Source of the DNA: Olsenella sp. An293
GTDB taxonomy: Bacteria > Actinomycetota > Coriobacteriia > Coriobacteriales > Atopobiaceae
NCBI RefSeq assembly: GCF_002159495.1
Contig: NZ_NFIT01000011.1
Coordinates: 1 to 64,000, forward strand
Length of the DNA: 64,000 nucleotides
Reading direction: 5' to 3'
The position numbers and the translations under genes are program-made. Under the pieces are notes generated by a model. That model was not told the DNA's origin, ran no database searches, and saw nothing but the letters and a program-made list of their open reading frames with translations. Below are positions 1-8,215 of the stretch, piece after piece (position 1 is the first letter of the stretch; each line of letters begins with the position of its first letter).

Positions 1-95
1 GGCGCGGGCGGCGGGGCTGCGCGTTGCGGATCCTGGGGGCATGGCAGGGCGCCGGGGAGGGGGGATGGGCGCCGCTGCCACGGCCCGGGAAAGTG

Positions 96-266
96 CGACG
101 CTCTTCTCGCCCGGAGTGACACGGGTCGGAAAATCGCAACGGAGGGCAGCGCAACGAGCGACTTCGCGTTGCTCCCGGGCTGTTCGCGGCTGCGGTCGCT
201 ACCACGACCTGGGAATGCGCAACGCGCTTCTCGCCCGGCGTGACACGGGCCGGGAAAGCGCGACGG
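96..266. repeat. Two ~48-bp direct repeats in left-edge non-coding DNA
   Basis: Imperfect direct copies lie at 96-143 and 219-266. Each runs GCRACG-CTTCTCGCCCGG-GTGACACGGG-CGG-AAA-CGCRACGG and carries one TTCTCGCC octamer (104-111 and 228-235). The rest of 1-287 shows no convincing gene; short frames here lack a ribosome site. The region lies just downstream of the minus-strand JetD-like gene, so it could be its 3' region or the edge of a larger array outside the window. Confidence 0.6.
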
Positions 267-287
267 CAGACAAGGGGGCGCTGTCCG

Positions 288-1502
288 CTACAGGTCCTCC
301 GCCGTCAGGATCTCCTGCGGGATGAGGCGAGCGTGCTCGATAACGGAGCGCAGGTAGGAGGCCTCGCGCTTCTTGAGCGAGCCCTCGAGCAGCTCGAGGC
401 CGCGCACGGGGACGCTGCTTTGGTCGGTGGGCTCGTTTTCGAGCGGGTCGGGGAAGCGCTCCATCGCGCGGCGCAGCATCAGGCGGTACGCGGCGACGAA
501 CGGCTCCACGTTGAAGCGGCCCTCGGCCATGTCCGCGAGCTTGGCGAGGATCGAGAGGCCGGCGCGGTCGATGTCGCCCCAGTAGAGCACCCGGACGTCC
601 TCGGCGCCGAGCGACGCGATGAGGTCGGGCAGCTTGTGGGGGTCGTCCACCAGGTATCCGTTGCCAAAGACCACGCCGTGCACGCGCTCGCCGAACAGGC
701 GCTTGCGGCCGTCGAGGTACATGGCGTTTCTCATGTTGACCCAGGGGTCGAGGTTCTCCGAGACAACGAGTCGCAGGTGGCGGTGGTGGCGCGGGATGTG
801 GTGCAGCAGCTCGAGCTTGACCTGGGGCCGGCTGGACACTACGTCCGAGAGCCCCATGAGGTGCAGCAGCTTGCGGCCCTCCGACTCGAGGGCCAGGAAC
901 TTCTCGTCCCCAAAGACGCGGTAGGAGAGCTCGCGCAGGCTAAGCCGGCCGTCGCCGAGGGTCTTTTTGCCCGTGAGCTCGCGAGAGAGGGCGCGCAGCT
1001 CGCGTTCATAGAGGAGGTAGGCGTCGGGGGTGCTGAGCAGCCAACCGTTAATCCACAGGCGCGGGTCGAGGTCGATGATCTTGCGGCGGACGTCCTCGAG
1101 CTCGGGCGTCTGCTTGCGCACGGTGTCCAGGCGCGAGAGCGTGCGCGCGTCGCGGCGCGCGGGCGGGCGGGGGCGCTCGGCCTTGGCGATGGCGCGCTGG
1201 TCGGAGGCGGCGTCCTTCTCTTCCGACGCGTCCTCGCGGGCGGGGATGACGAGCAGGTAGCCCCCGTCGGTGGGCTCGAGGACGTCCAGGGTGAGAAGGG
1301 CCTCGAGCTCGTCCGCGCCGGCGCCGTACTTGTCCAGGACCGCGTTGACGTCGGCCGCCGTGAGCGGGCGCTTGCGCAGGCGGACGAGGCCGCTCGCGAT
1401 GCCGCCGGCGTTGCTGCGGTGGGCGGTGGGGAGCTTCTTGCCGAGGAGCTTGGCGAGCTCGACGACGGCCGCCTGCTCCTGCTCGGTGAGTTTTTGTGCC
1501 AT
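288..1502 (-). CDS. JetD-like DUF3322/DUF2220 (Toprim-fold) protein, orphan
   Basis: 404 aa, starting at ATG 1502 (MAQKLTEQ) behind a GAAAGG ribosome site; the frame runs further upstream without support. The C-terminal half has the DUF2220 signature: SENLDPW, then a Gly-rich stretch, then the acidic motif YWGDIDRAG, which matches the Toprim metal site of JetD. Family knowledge: JetD is the nuclease subunit of the Wadjet (JetABCD) plasmid-defence SMC complex and cleaves loop-extruded DNA. Here no jetA, jetB or jetC lies upstream; the neighbour on that side is an unrelated divergent gene. It may therefore be a stand-alone DUF2220 nuclease. Family call is good; a role in plasmid restriction is inference. 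Confidence 0.75.
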   Translation of the reverse strand: MAQKLTEQEQAAVVELAKLLGKKLPTAHRSNAGGIASGLVRLRKRPLTAADVNAVLDKYGAGADELEALLTLDVLEPTDGGYLLVIPAREDASEEKDAASDQRAIAKAERPRPPARRDARTLSRLDTVRKQTPELEDVRRKIIDLDPRLWINGWLLSTPDAYLLYERELRALSRELTGKKTLGDGRLSLRELSYRVFGDEKFLALESEGRKLLHLMGLSDVVSSRPQVKLELLHHIPRHHRHLRLVVSENLDPWVNMRNAMYLDGRKRLFGERVHGVVFGNGYLVDDPHKLPDLIASLGAEDVRVLYWGDIDRAGLSILAKLADMAEGRFNVEPFVAAYRLMLRRAMERFPDPLENEPTDQSSVPVRGLELLEGSLKKREASYLRSVIEHARLIPQEILTAEDL

Positions 1503-1641
1503 GGGGCGCCTTTCGGGGTGATGTGTGCTCGATACCAGCATAGCGCGTCGATGCGGGCGGAAGCCGCGGCGGCCGGCGTTGCCTAGCACAAAACTGCCCC
1601 GCTGTCCCATGCTCGCAGCTAATGTTTTCCGCTCGCGCAGC

Positions 1642-1660
1642 TGATACGGTGCACGTATCA
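1642..1660. promoter_or_regulatory. 7-5-7 palindrome upstream of the DUF4190-type gene
   Basis: TGATACG-GTGCA-CGTATCA is a perfect 7-bp inverted repeat about 25 bp upstream of the 1686 start codon, between the divergent jetD-like and DUF4190-type genes. Its size and position suit a repressor operator. No clear -35 is visible, and no regulator can be assigned. Confidence 0.35.
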
Positions 1661-1685
1661 GGAACCCAAAACAGAAGGAGCGCAC

Positions 1686-2333
1686 ATGAGTGACAACAGT
1701 GTCGACCAGGCCAAGGCGACGTCCGGCATGGCGATTGCGGGGCTGGTGCTGGGAATCCTTGCGGCGGTCTCGTCGTGGATCCCCATCGTCAACAACCTCT
1801 CGTTCATCATTGGCGTCATCGGTCTCGTCCTGTCCGTCGTGGGCGTGGTGGGAACGGTTCGCGGCAAGAAGGCGGGCAAGGGCATTGCCATTGCGGCGCT
1901 GGTCATCAACCTCGTTGCGTGCGGCATCGTGCTCGCTATGCAGAGCGCCGTGAGCGCGGCCATAGATGACGTCACGAGCGACGCGGTCTCCACCGAGAAC
2001 GTGTCCGTGCAGCCCGAGGACGCCGCCGACGCGCCCGAGACCGACGCCGCGCCCGAGGCCGACGATGCCGCCTATGCCATCACGGACGTCCAGATGACCG
2101 GCGACGACTACTCCGTGACCATCTCCGGCACGTTCACCAACAGTTCCGACGCCGAGGTCTCCTACGTCCAGGTGAGCTACCGGCTGCTGGACGCCGATGG
2201 GGCGCAGATTGGCACGGCGTACGCCAACACCAACAACCTCCCCGCGGGCGGGACGTGGAAGTTCGAGGCCATGGGGTTTGAGCCGCTGTCCTCCGTCGCG
2301 TCCTACGAGCTTGCGGACGTGACGGGCTTCTAA
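1686..2333 (+). CDS. DUF4190-like membrane protein with C-terminal FxLYD-type domain
   Basis: 215 aa, ATG preceded by AGAAGGAG. Residues ~10-85 form three hydrophobic segments (MAIAGLVLGILAAV, LSFIIGVIGLVLSVVGVV, IAIAALVINLVACGIVLAM) with the Gly/Ala pattern of DUF4190. An acidic Ala/Pro/Asp linker (~100-125) leads to a ~90-residue beta-rich domain (VTISGTFTNSSDAEVSYVQV) like FxLYD domains, which would lie outside the cell. The pairing suggests a small envelope protein. No enzyme motif is present; function unknown. Confidence 0.7.
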   Translation: MSDNSVDQAKATSGMAIAGLVLGILAAVSSWIPIVNNLSFIIGVIGLVLSVVGVVGTVRGKKAGKGIAIAALVINLVACGIVLAMQSAVSAAIDDVTSDAVSTENVSVQPEDAADAPETDAAPEADDAAYAITDVQMTGDDYSVTISGTFTNSSDAEVSYVQVSYRLLDADGAQIGTAYANTNNLPAGGTWKFEAMGFEPLSSVASYELADVTGF

Positions 2334-2372
2334 CCGTGTCTGCTATGCTCAAGCTGCGCGAAAGGGGGAGCG

Positions 2373-2792
2373 ATGGCCGAGCGTCTGACCGAGGAGCTGC
2401 TTGACGAGCTGCTGAGCACATCGAGTCTCGAGGGGTACCTCGAGCGCAACCGGCCCGGCGCGCGCACGCTGGCCGAGTACCTCCAGCAGCTGCTCGACGA
2501 GAAGGGGCTCGAGCGCTCGCGCGTGGTCCGCATGGCCGACCTCAACGACACGTTTGGCTATCAGATCTTCAAGGGAACCCGCAACCCCAGCCGGGACAAG
2601 GTGCTGCAGATCGCCTTTGCCATGGCCCTCACCCTGCGCGAGACTAACCGGGCGCTCACCGCGGCCGGCGTGAGCGAGCTCTACTGCAAGGACCGGCGCG
2701 ACGCGATCATCATCTTCTGCCTGGACCGCGGCTGCTCGCTGCAGAAGGTCAACGAGGAGCTCTACCGCTTCGGGGAGCGGACGATCTGCTAG
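2373..2792 (+). CDS. XRE-type helix-turn-helix regulator paired with a Ser/Thr kinase
   Basis: 139 aa with AAAGGGGGAG before the ATG. Residues ~35-90 read as an HTH: TLAEYLQQLLDEKGLERSR, then DTFGYQIFKGTRNPSRDKV, the typical recognition-helix/loop pattern of XRE proteins. The C-terminal part (ALTAAGVSELYCKDRRDAII) is predicted helical. An extended -10-like TGCTATGCT lies at 2341-2349. The next gene, 170 bp on and across a hairpin, is a transmembrane kinase; such HTH-kinase pairs recur in related genomes as I recall them, so the regulator may be a kinase target. That link is inference. Confidence 0.75.
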   Translation: MAERLTEELLDELLSTSSLEGYLERNRPGARTLAEYLQQLLDEKGLERSRVVRMADLNDTFGYQIFKGTRNPSRDKVLQIAFAMALTLRETNRALTAAGVSELYCKDRRDAIIIFCLDRGCSLQKVNEELYRFGERTIC

Positions 2793-2894
2793 CGGGCGGC
2801 TTTGCAGGCGCGCTGCGCGCGTGCCTCGGGCGTGCCGCGCAGCTCCCGGCGGGCGGCTTTCCGGCGACTGCCCGCGAGCGGGCTGACTCCTCCC

Positions 2895-2938
2895 GGCGGG
2901 GCCGACGCGTGCGAGCGGCGTCGGCCCCGCCCCTTCTT
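2895..2938 (+). terminator. Rho-independent terminator between XRE gene and kinase
   Basis: A 14-bp perfect stem (GGCGGGGCCGACGC at 2895-2908 pairs with 2918-2931, 9-nt loop) is followed by CCTTCTTGT, a short T-containing tail. It sits just before the kinase promoter and would make the kinase a separate transcript. Confidence 0.7.
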
Positions 2939-2950
2939 GTCACGCTCTGC

Positions 2951-2956
2951 TAGGAT
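2951..2956 (+). promoter_or_regulatory. -10 box of a probable leaderless kinase mRNA
   Basis: TGCTAGGAT (extended -10, hexamer TAGGAT) is followed by exactly six bases, GGGCGC, then the kinase ATG at 2963. No Shine-Dalgarno fits between them. Transcription starting about 7 nt after the -10 would begin at or next to the ATG, so leaderless translation is the simplest reading. Confidence 0.5.
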
Positions 2957-2962
2957 GGGCGC

Positions 2963-4231
2963 ATGGACACCAACGACGAACTTGCCTCCTATCTCGACGC
3001 CCTCGCGCGCGACGACTGCTACCGCGTTGACGCGGTGCTCAAGGACAGCGCGCTCGAGACTACCGAGCGCGTGTTCTTTCGCGGCGAGAACGGCTCCGAG
3101 CTGGGGCCCTTCGTTCGCAAGCGCATCCGTGGCGAATCCGGGCTGGGCGGCGCCTACGAGGAGGTCTTCTCGGCGCAGGCCCGTGGCGTGAGGCTCGCGC
3201 ACCTGCCGCGCCTGCTCGAGTGCCACCGGCGCGACGGCGACCTCGTGGTGGTGATGGAACTGGTCCCGGGCCAGACGCTCGCCGAGCACGTGGAGGCGTG
3301 CAAGGGGCCGGCGGCGCGCCTCGAGCTTTCGCGCCGCGTCTTTCCCGAGCTCTGCGACGCCGTGAGCGAGCTTCACGAGCGCCTGGGCCCTCCGGTGATC
3401 CACCGTGACCTCAAGCCGAGCAACGTCATGGTGTCAGAGGGCGGCGTCACCCTCATCGACCTGGGGATCGCGCGGTCCTACCGCGCGGGCGCCGAGCAGG
3501 ACACCACGCACTTTGGCACGCGCTCCTACGCCCCGCCCGAGCAGTTTGGCTTTGGGCAGACCGGCGTGACGAGCGACGTCTTTGCGCTGGGAATGATGCT
3601 GTTCTTCTGCGTGACCGGTCGCGAGCCGGGGACGGCGGACCGCGAGGCGGGCTTTACCGCGGCCGGGGTGCCGGAGGCGCTGCGGGCCGTGATCGTTTGG
3701 GCGACGCAGCTCGATCCCGCGGCGCGCTTTGCGACTGCTCGGGAGCTCCGGGACGCGTTTCTCGCCACGCAGGGCGCGGCTGGGAGCGTCGCGGCGACGG
3801 AGCTTGAGCCGCCGACCTTTGAGTCCTCGCACCGCTTTCGTCTTGCGATCCCGGGGCTCCCCGAAAGCTGGGGGAGTGCCGGGCGCTGGGCGTGGCTCGG
3901 GCGCGTGCCGGCCCGGGCGGGGGTCGCCTGGAACGTGCTGGTGCTGTGCGGGCTTGCGATCGTGCTCGCGGGGTGCGTGGTCGCCTACGTGAGGCCCATG
4001 CCCTCGGTGAGCTCCTACCCGCGCTGGCTGCAAGCGGCCTCGTACCTCGTGGTGATGCCGATCATGGCTCTGACCTGCGGCTACCTGCTGCTTGACCGAC
4101 GACCGCTGCGCCGGCGCGTGCCCGCGCTCGCGGGACTGACCGTTCGCCAAGAGGTGCGCTGGGGGCTGCGAGTCCTTCTCGGCGTCTTTCTTGCGTGGGT
4201 CGTCCTGCTGGGTGTTGGCGTGTCGGGCTAG
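2963..4231 (+). CDS. Membrane-anchored Ser/Thr protein kinase
   Basis: 422 aa. The Hanks-type kinase domain covers ~1-275: catalytic loop HRDLKPSN (~147-154), metal-binding DLG in place of DFG (LIDLGIAR, ~166), activation-segment end GTRSYAPPEQF, and DVFALG. The ATP-binding N-lobe is short and its glycine loop is hard to see. The C-terminal third holds three hydrophobic helices (~318-340, 348-370, 395-420) with no PASTA or other sensor domain, so the kinase is cytoplasmic and tethered. It has no visible ribosome site (see the -10 box entry). It ends 4 bp from the convergent HAD gene. Confidence 0.85.
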   Translation: MDTNDELASYLDALARDDCYRVDAVLKDSALETTERVFFRGENGSELGPFVRKRIRGESGLGGAYEEVFSAQARGVRLAHLPRLLECHRRDGDLVVVMELVPGQTLAEHVEACKGPAARLELSRRVFPELCDAVSELHERLGPPVIHRDLKPSNVMVSEGGVTLIDLGIARSYRAGAEQDTTHFGTRSYAPPEQFGFGQTGVTSDVFALGMMLFFCVTGREPGTADREAGFTAAGVPEALRAVIVWATQLDPAARFATARELRDAFLATQGAAGSVAATELEPPTFESSHRFRLAIPGLPESWGSAGRWAWLGRVPARAGVAWNVLVLCGLAIVLAGCVVAYVRPMPSVSSYPRWLQAASYLVVMPIMALTCGYLLLDRRPLRRRVPALAGLTVRQEVRWGLRVLLGVFLAWVVLLGVGVSG

Positions 4232-4235
4232 CGGC

Positions 4236-4868
4236 TCAGCTCAGCAGGCGGATGGTGGCCTCGAGCTCGGTGACGTCTCCGTGGGGCTTGTGCGTGAAGT
4301 GGAACGCGCGCATGCCCGCCGTCCGCGCGCCGATGCAGTTGTCCTCGTTGTCGTCCACGAAGAGGCACTCCCCGGGCTTGAGGTCATAGCGGTCGCAGAG
4401 CAGGCGGAAGATGGCCGGGTCGGGCTTCATCAGGCGCTCCTTGGCGGAGACCACGATGCCGTCCAGGAAGCGGCAGGCCGGCGCGTGGCCGAGCTGCCTC
4501 ATGATGTTGGTGTTGGCGTTGGAGAGCAGGTAGATGCCGTAGCCCTCGGACTTGAGGCGAATGGCGAGGTCGTTGGTCTCCTCGAAGGGCTCCGAGTGCT
4601 CGGGCCAGTGCGCGATGCACTCGTGGAGGTTGGGGTGAAGGCGCTGCGGCAGGTGGTTCTCCGCGTAGCGGCGCATGGTTTCATGTGTGATGGTCCCCGA
4701 GTCCAGCAGCGACCACATCGTCGAGCCGAAGAGCGCGCCGTTGAGCAGCGCCGCGTCCTCGGGCGTGTCCGTGAACAGGCTCGCGAAGTACGGGCCGTCG
4801 AAGTTCATGAGCACGCCGCCCATGTCAAAGACGATGTTTCTGACGGGCGTGGTCGCGGGCTCAGTCAT
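4236..4868 (-). CDS. HAD-superfamily (IA) phosphatase
   Basis: 210 aa; ATG 4868 follows a good GAGGAGG site. Motif I is FDMGGVLMNFD (first Asp at ~15; Gly replaces the usual second Asp, as in YihX-type enzymes). Motif II is LLSNAN, then a Lys in AKERLMKPDP, and motif III is LFVDDNEDN. The order and helical cap match the YihX/HAD-IA subfamily, which dephosphorylates small sugar phosphates. The substrate cannot be read from sequence. Confidence 0.85.
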   Translation of the reverse strand: MTEPATTPVRNIVFDMGGVLMNFDGPYFASLFTDTPEDAALLNGALFGSTMWSLLDSGTITHETMRRYAENHLPQRLHPNLHECIAHWPEHSEPFEETNDLAIRLKSEGYGIYLLSNANTNIMRQLGHAPACRFLDGIVVSAKERLMKPDPAIFRLLCDRYDLKPGECLFVDDNEDNCIGARTAGMRAFHFTHKPHGDVTELEATIRLLS

Positions 4869-5015
4869 AGCGCCTCCTCGGGTGGGGTAGCTTCATTGAA
4901 GGGAGTATAGCGTGTGCGGTGAGGCGGATGATCGTGTTGATTGATCGGATCGCCCGATAAGATGCGGAAAGGAGACGAGATCGCTTCAGACTATCAGGCG
5001 AGAGGAGGCCGCCAT

Positions 5016-5198
5016 ATGTCACGTTTCAGTCCATATTACTGTTGGTTCAGAAGCGAGATCCGGGCACTTATCGAAGACTGCCGGTCTTGCGAGCTTGGAG
5101 ACTGTCCCAACTGGTGCAAGGAGTTCGTCGAGCTTCAGATGGACGAGATCCTCGATACGATAATCTCGGCAGTTCAAAACTGGGGACAGATAGGCTGA
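5016..5198 (+). CDS. Small Cys-rich protein at the edge of the low-GC island
   Basis: 60 aa from ATG 5016, chosen because GAGGAGG (5002-5008) sits 7 nt upstream; an in-frame ATG at 4941 lacks such a site. Four cysteines cluster as CRSCELGDCPNWC, a possible metal-binding knuckle, followed by a helical tail. It lies 59 bp before the helicase gene on the same strand and has similar lower-GC composition, so the two may be co-transcribed. I recognise no family; function unknown. Confidence 0.5.
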   Translation: MSRFSPYYCWFRSEIRALIEDCRSCELGDCPNWCKEFVELQMDEILDTIISAVQNWGQIG

Positions 5199-5257
5199 GA
5201 CCGCACTTATCGCGTTTGCTATCCTGGCAATGTGGTGCCATTTCCAGGAGGCGTGCG

Positions 5258-8215
5258 ATGGATGAGATTCGTGTCGTTGAGGCGGAGGCCGTCTCCGGTC
5301 CGTCAGAGCGGGAGAACTTTGAGCGCGGTCTTCGAGCCGGCTTTGTTGATGTGTCGGAAAAGGTCTCCGAGAGGTTTCTTCCTCGACTGATAGCCAACGA
5401 CAAAAGAACCGGAAGCGACCTTCTTACGACGATCAAGCGGCAGCTCTCCAAGTGTGACCGCTTCGACATCTGCGTCGCTTTTGTCTCGGAAAGTGGGCTT
5501 CAGCCGCTGGTGGAGATTCTCTCCGAGCTCGAAAAGCGCGACGTTTGCGGCCGTGTTCTCACCTCGACTTATCTCAACTTCAACTCACCTGACGTATTTC
5601 GAAAGCTGCTCGGCTATCGAAATATCTCCACTCGTGTCTATCAGGGAAACCTCCACGCAAAGGGATATGTATTCGATCGTGGCGATACGAGTACCGTTAT
5701 TGTTGGAAGTTCCAATCTCACGCAGATGGCTCTCACGTGTAACCGTGAATGGAACATTATGTTCCGATCCTACGGTGAGGGTGGTCTGCTCCTTTCGCTA
5801 CGTAATGAGTTTGAGGACCTCTGGGAAGACGGACTGACGTCCGAGATTACTGAGGCATGGATCGAAGGATACGAGACGTCCCGTTCTTCGCAGAAAAGGC
5901 AGCCTTCACACGCGACGTTTAGAGCAAATCCGTCACCTACGGCAGAGTATGACGGAGAGATTCGTCCCAATCAGATGCAGCGATCCGCTCTTGAAGCTCT
6001 CGCTAAACTTCACGAGCGAAATGAGCCACGTGCGCTTCTCGTTTCTGCTACGGGCACGGGGAAGACCTACTTGTCCGCCTTTGATATCGCCGCTGTCAAG
6101 CCGAGGCGCGTTCTCTTTCTGGCGCACAGGCAACGAATCATAGATGCGTCACGTCGGAGTTACCAGAGGCTGCTCGGTACGTCATACAGCTGCTGTGCGT
6201 ATGTTCCCGGGGCAGGTGACGCAGGAGAGAGTTGCGTCTTTGCCATGTGCTCAACCATCGTAAGGCATCTCGATGAGTTTTCGCGTGATGCATTTGACTA
6301 CATCGTGATCGACGAAGCTCACCGAACGGGATCAGGCGGCTATCAGAAAATCATGGATTACTTCACGCCTAAGTTCTATCTGGGCATGACCGCGACTCCA
6401 ACGAGAACCGACGGCTACGACGTCTTTGCACTCTTCAATCATGTGATTGCATTTCAAATTACACTGCAGGATGCTCTTGCTAACGACATGCTTGCGCCAT
6501 TTCATTACTTTGGTATCGCCGATCTGAGGATTGACGATGAGGACATCGACGACCCCACGTTCTTTTCCCGGCTGACATCGTCGGAGCGTGTTAAACACAT
6601 CACGTCAAAAATCGAGCAGTATACCGTTGGCAGGAGCCATCGGCGAGGACTTGTTTTCTGCAATAGGAACGACGAGGCTGCAGAGCTCTCTCGACAATTA
6701 AACGAGCTGGGATATAGGACATGTGCCTTGAGCGGCAAGAACTCTGATGAGGAGAGGGATGCGGCAATCGCAAGGCTTGAGGCGGGGGAGCTTGAGTATA
6801 TCTTCTCCGTCGATATCTTTAATGAGGGTGTTGATATCCCATCACTCAATCAGATCGTCATGTTGCGACGTACGGAGTCGGCGATTGTCTTTGTGCAGCA
6901 ACTGGGTCGTGGGCTGAGGAAGAGTGAAGGCAAGGATTACGCGCTGGTACTTGATTTCATCGGGAACTATCAAAAGAACTTCTTTGTTCCCATAGCTCTG
7001 TCGGGAGACCGATCTTACAACAAGGATACGCTGCGGGCTATTGTCAAGGAAGGGAGCTCGGTAATTCCGGGATGCTCCACGGTGAGCTTTGACAAGATCT
7101 CCGAAGCGAGAATCTATGAAGCCATCGACGGAGGTGATTTCAGCGCTGCGAGGCTCTTACGCGATGAGTATAGAAGCTTGAGGCAAATGCTCGGTCGGAT
7201 ACCCTCGCTCAGCGAGTTTGACGCGAATGGATCTATTGATCCCTTGCGTATTTTCAAAAAGTTCGGCTCCTACCATGCTTTTCTTCAAAAGTATGAATCG
7301 GAATATACGGTCACGTTTTCTAGCCGTCAGGAAGGCGTCCTTAAGTTCATCTCCCAGAAGCTTGCAAGCGGCAAACAGCTGGAAGATCTCCTGCTGCTCA
7401 AGCGACTCATTCTTGGGGAGAGCCAGGTTGAGGAGGAGGCATCTTCTTTTGAACGTTTTTATGACGGTCGAACGCTCGAGGAAGCCCGACACTCCGCGAT
7501 TTCTCTCCTGAGCGGTTCTTTCTTGACGCTCAAAGGGTTTGTCCCCTTGGTGCGAGAGGTCGGAGACGCCTGCGTTCTGTCGGAAGAGTTTGCCAAGATG
7601 TTGGGGGACGTCGAGTTCAAGCGGCAAGTTCTTGAGGCTGTCGACTTCGGTCTCGAAAGGCATCGCCTTGCGTATCAAAGGCCCTACCGAAGCACCAACC
7701 TCGTCCTTAATGCGAAATACACCTATGAAGAGGTCTGTTACCTGCTTAATTGGGAAAAGAACGTGAACGGACAAAACATCGGAGGCTACAAGTACGACGA
7801 CAAGACAAAAACCTTCCCCGTCTTTATCAACTACGAGAAGGATCCGGACATCTCGGACACGACGAAGTACGAGGATCGATTCATCTCAAATCATGAGCTC
7901 ATTGCAATTTCAAAGCAGTCGCGCCATCTAGATTCCAAAGAAATCGAGCGTATTCGCCAGTGCCCTGGAAACGGAATGAAACCATACCTGTTTGTTCGCA
8001 AGAACAAAAATGACGGTGACGGTAGCAAGGAGTTTTATTTTCTGGGTGAGATGCGGCCGACAGGTGAGTTTAGGGAGTTCATCATGCCTGGCACCACCAA
8101 ATCGGCGGTGGAGATCACCTATGAGCTAATGGATCCAGTCCGCCAAGACCTGTATGACTACCTAACCAGCAACATTGAACTTCTCGAAGAAAAGGAGGAG
8201 CAGGTGGGCGTTTAG
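5258..8215 (+). CDS. PLD-nuclease / superfamily II helicase / DUF3427 protein
   Basis: 985 aa, ATG 5258 after CAGGAGG. The N-terminal ~200 residues form a phospholipase-D-like domain with HAKGYVFD (HxKxxxxD, His at ~133) and GSSNLT. The helicase follows: Walker A ATGTGKT (~264), DEAH (VIDEAHRTG, ~353), TATPTRTDG, and motif VI QQLGRGLRKSEGK. The C-terminal ~380 residues match DUF3427 in length and in motifs such as NVNGQNIGGYKYD. One PLD motif implies a dimeric nuclease site. Base composition is clearly lower in GC than either flank, which suggests transfer. The Nudix gene overlaps its stop by 4 nt on the opposite strand. A role in DNA repair or phage defence is inference. Confidence 0.85.
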   Translation: MDEIRVVEAEAVSGPSERENFERGLRAGFVDVSEKVSERFLPRLIANDKRTGSDLLTTIKRQLSKCDRFDICVAFVSESGLQPLVEILSELEKRDVCGRVLTSTYLNFNSPDVFRKLLGYRNISTRVYQGNLHAKGYVFDRGDTSTVIVGSSNLTQMALTCNREWNIMFRSYGEGGLLLSLRNEFEDLWEDGLTSEITEAWIEGYETSRSSQKRQPSHATFRANPSPTAEYDGEIRPNQMQRSALEALAKLHERNEPRALLVSATGTGKTYLSAFDIAAVKPRRVLFLAHRQRIIDASRRSYQRLLGTSYSCCAYVPGAGDAGESCVFAMCSTIVRHLDEFSRDAFDYIVIDEAHRTGSGGYQKIMDYFTPKFYLGMTATPTRTDGYDVFALFNHVIAFQITLQDALANDMLAPFHYFGIADLRIDDEDIDDPTFFSRLTSSERVKHITSKIEQYTVGRSHRRGLVFCNRNDEAAELSRQLNELGYRTCALSGKNSDEERDAAIARLEAGELEYIFSVDIFNEGVDIPSLNQIVMLRRTESAIVFVQQLGRGLRKSEGKDYALVLDFIGNYQKNFFVPIALSGDRSYNKDTLRAIVKEGSSVIPGCSTVSFDKISEARIYEAIDGGDFSAARLLRDEYRSLRQMLGRIPSLSEFDANGSIDPLRIFKKFGSYHAFLQKYESEYTVTFSSRQEGVLKFISQKLASGKQLEDLLLLKRLILGESQVEEEASSFERFYDGRTLEEARHSAISLLSGSFLTLKGFVPLVREVGDACVLSEEFAKMLGDVEFKRQVLEAVDFGLERHRLAYQRPYRSTNLVLNAKYTYEEVCYLLNWEKNVNGQNIGGYKYDDKTKTFPVFINYEKDPDISDTTKYEDRFISNHELIAISKQSRHLDSKEIERIRQCPGNGMKPYLFVRKNKNDGDGSKEFYFLGEMRPTGEFREFIMPGTTKSAVEITYELMDPVRQDLYDYLTSNIELLEEKEEQVGV

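Noticed and set aside
288-1502. A complete Wadjet (JetABCD) system
   Set aside because: Only the JetD-like gene is present; neighbours on the right are unrelated, and 1-287 holds no jet gene.
240-1586. Long plus-strand open frame opposite the JetD-like gene
   Set aside because: Composition-driven shadow frame: high GC leaves antisense frames open. No ribosome site and no recognisable domain; the minus strand encodes a clear DUF2220 protein.
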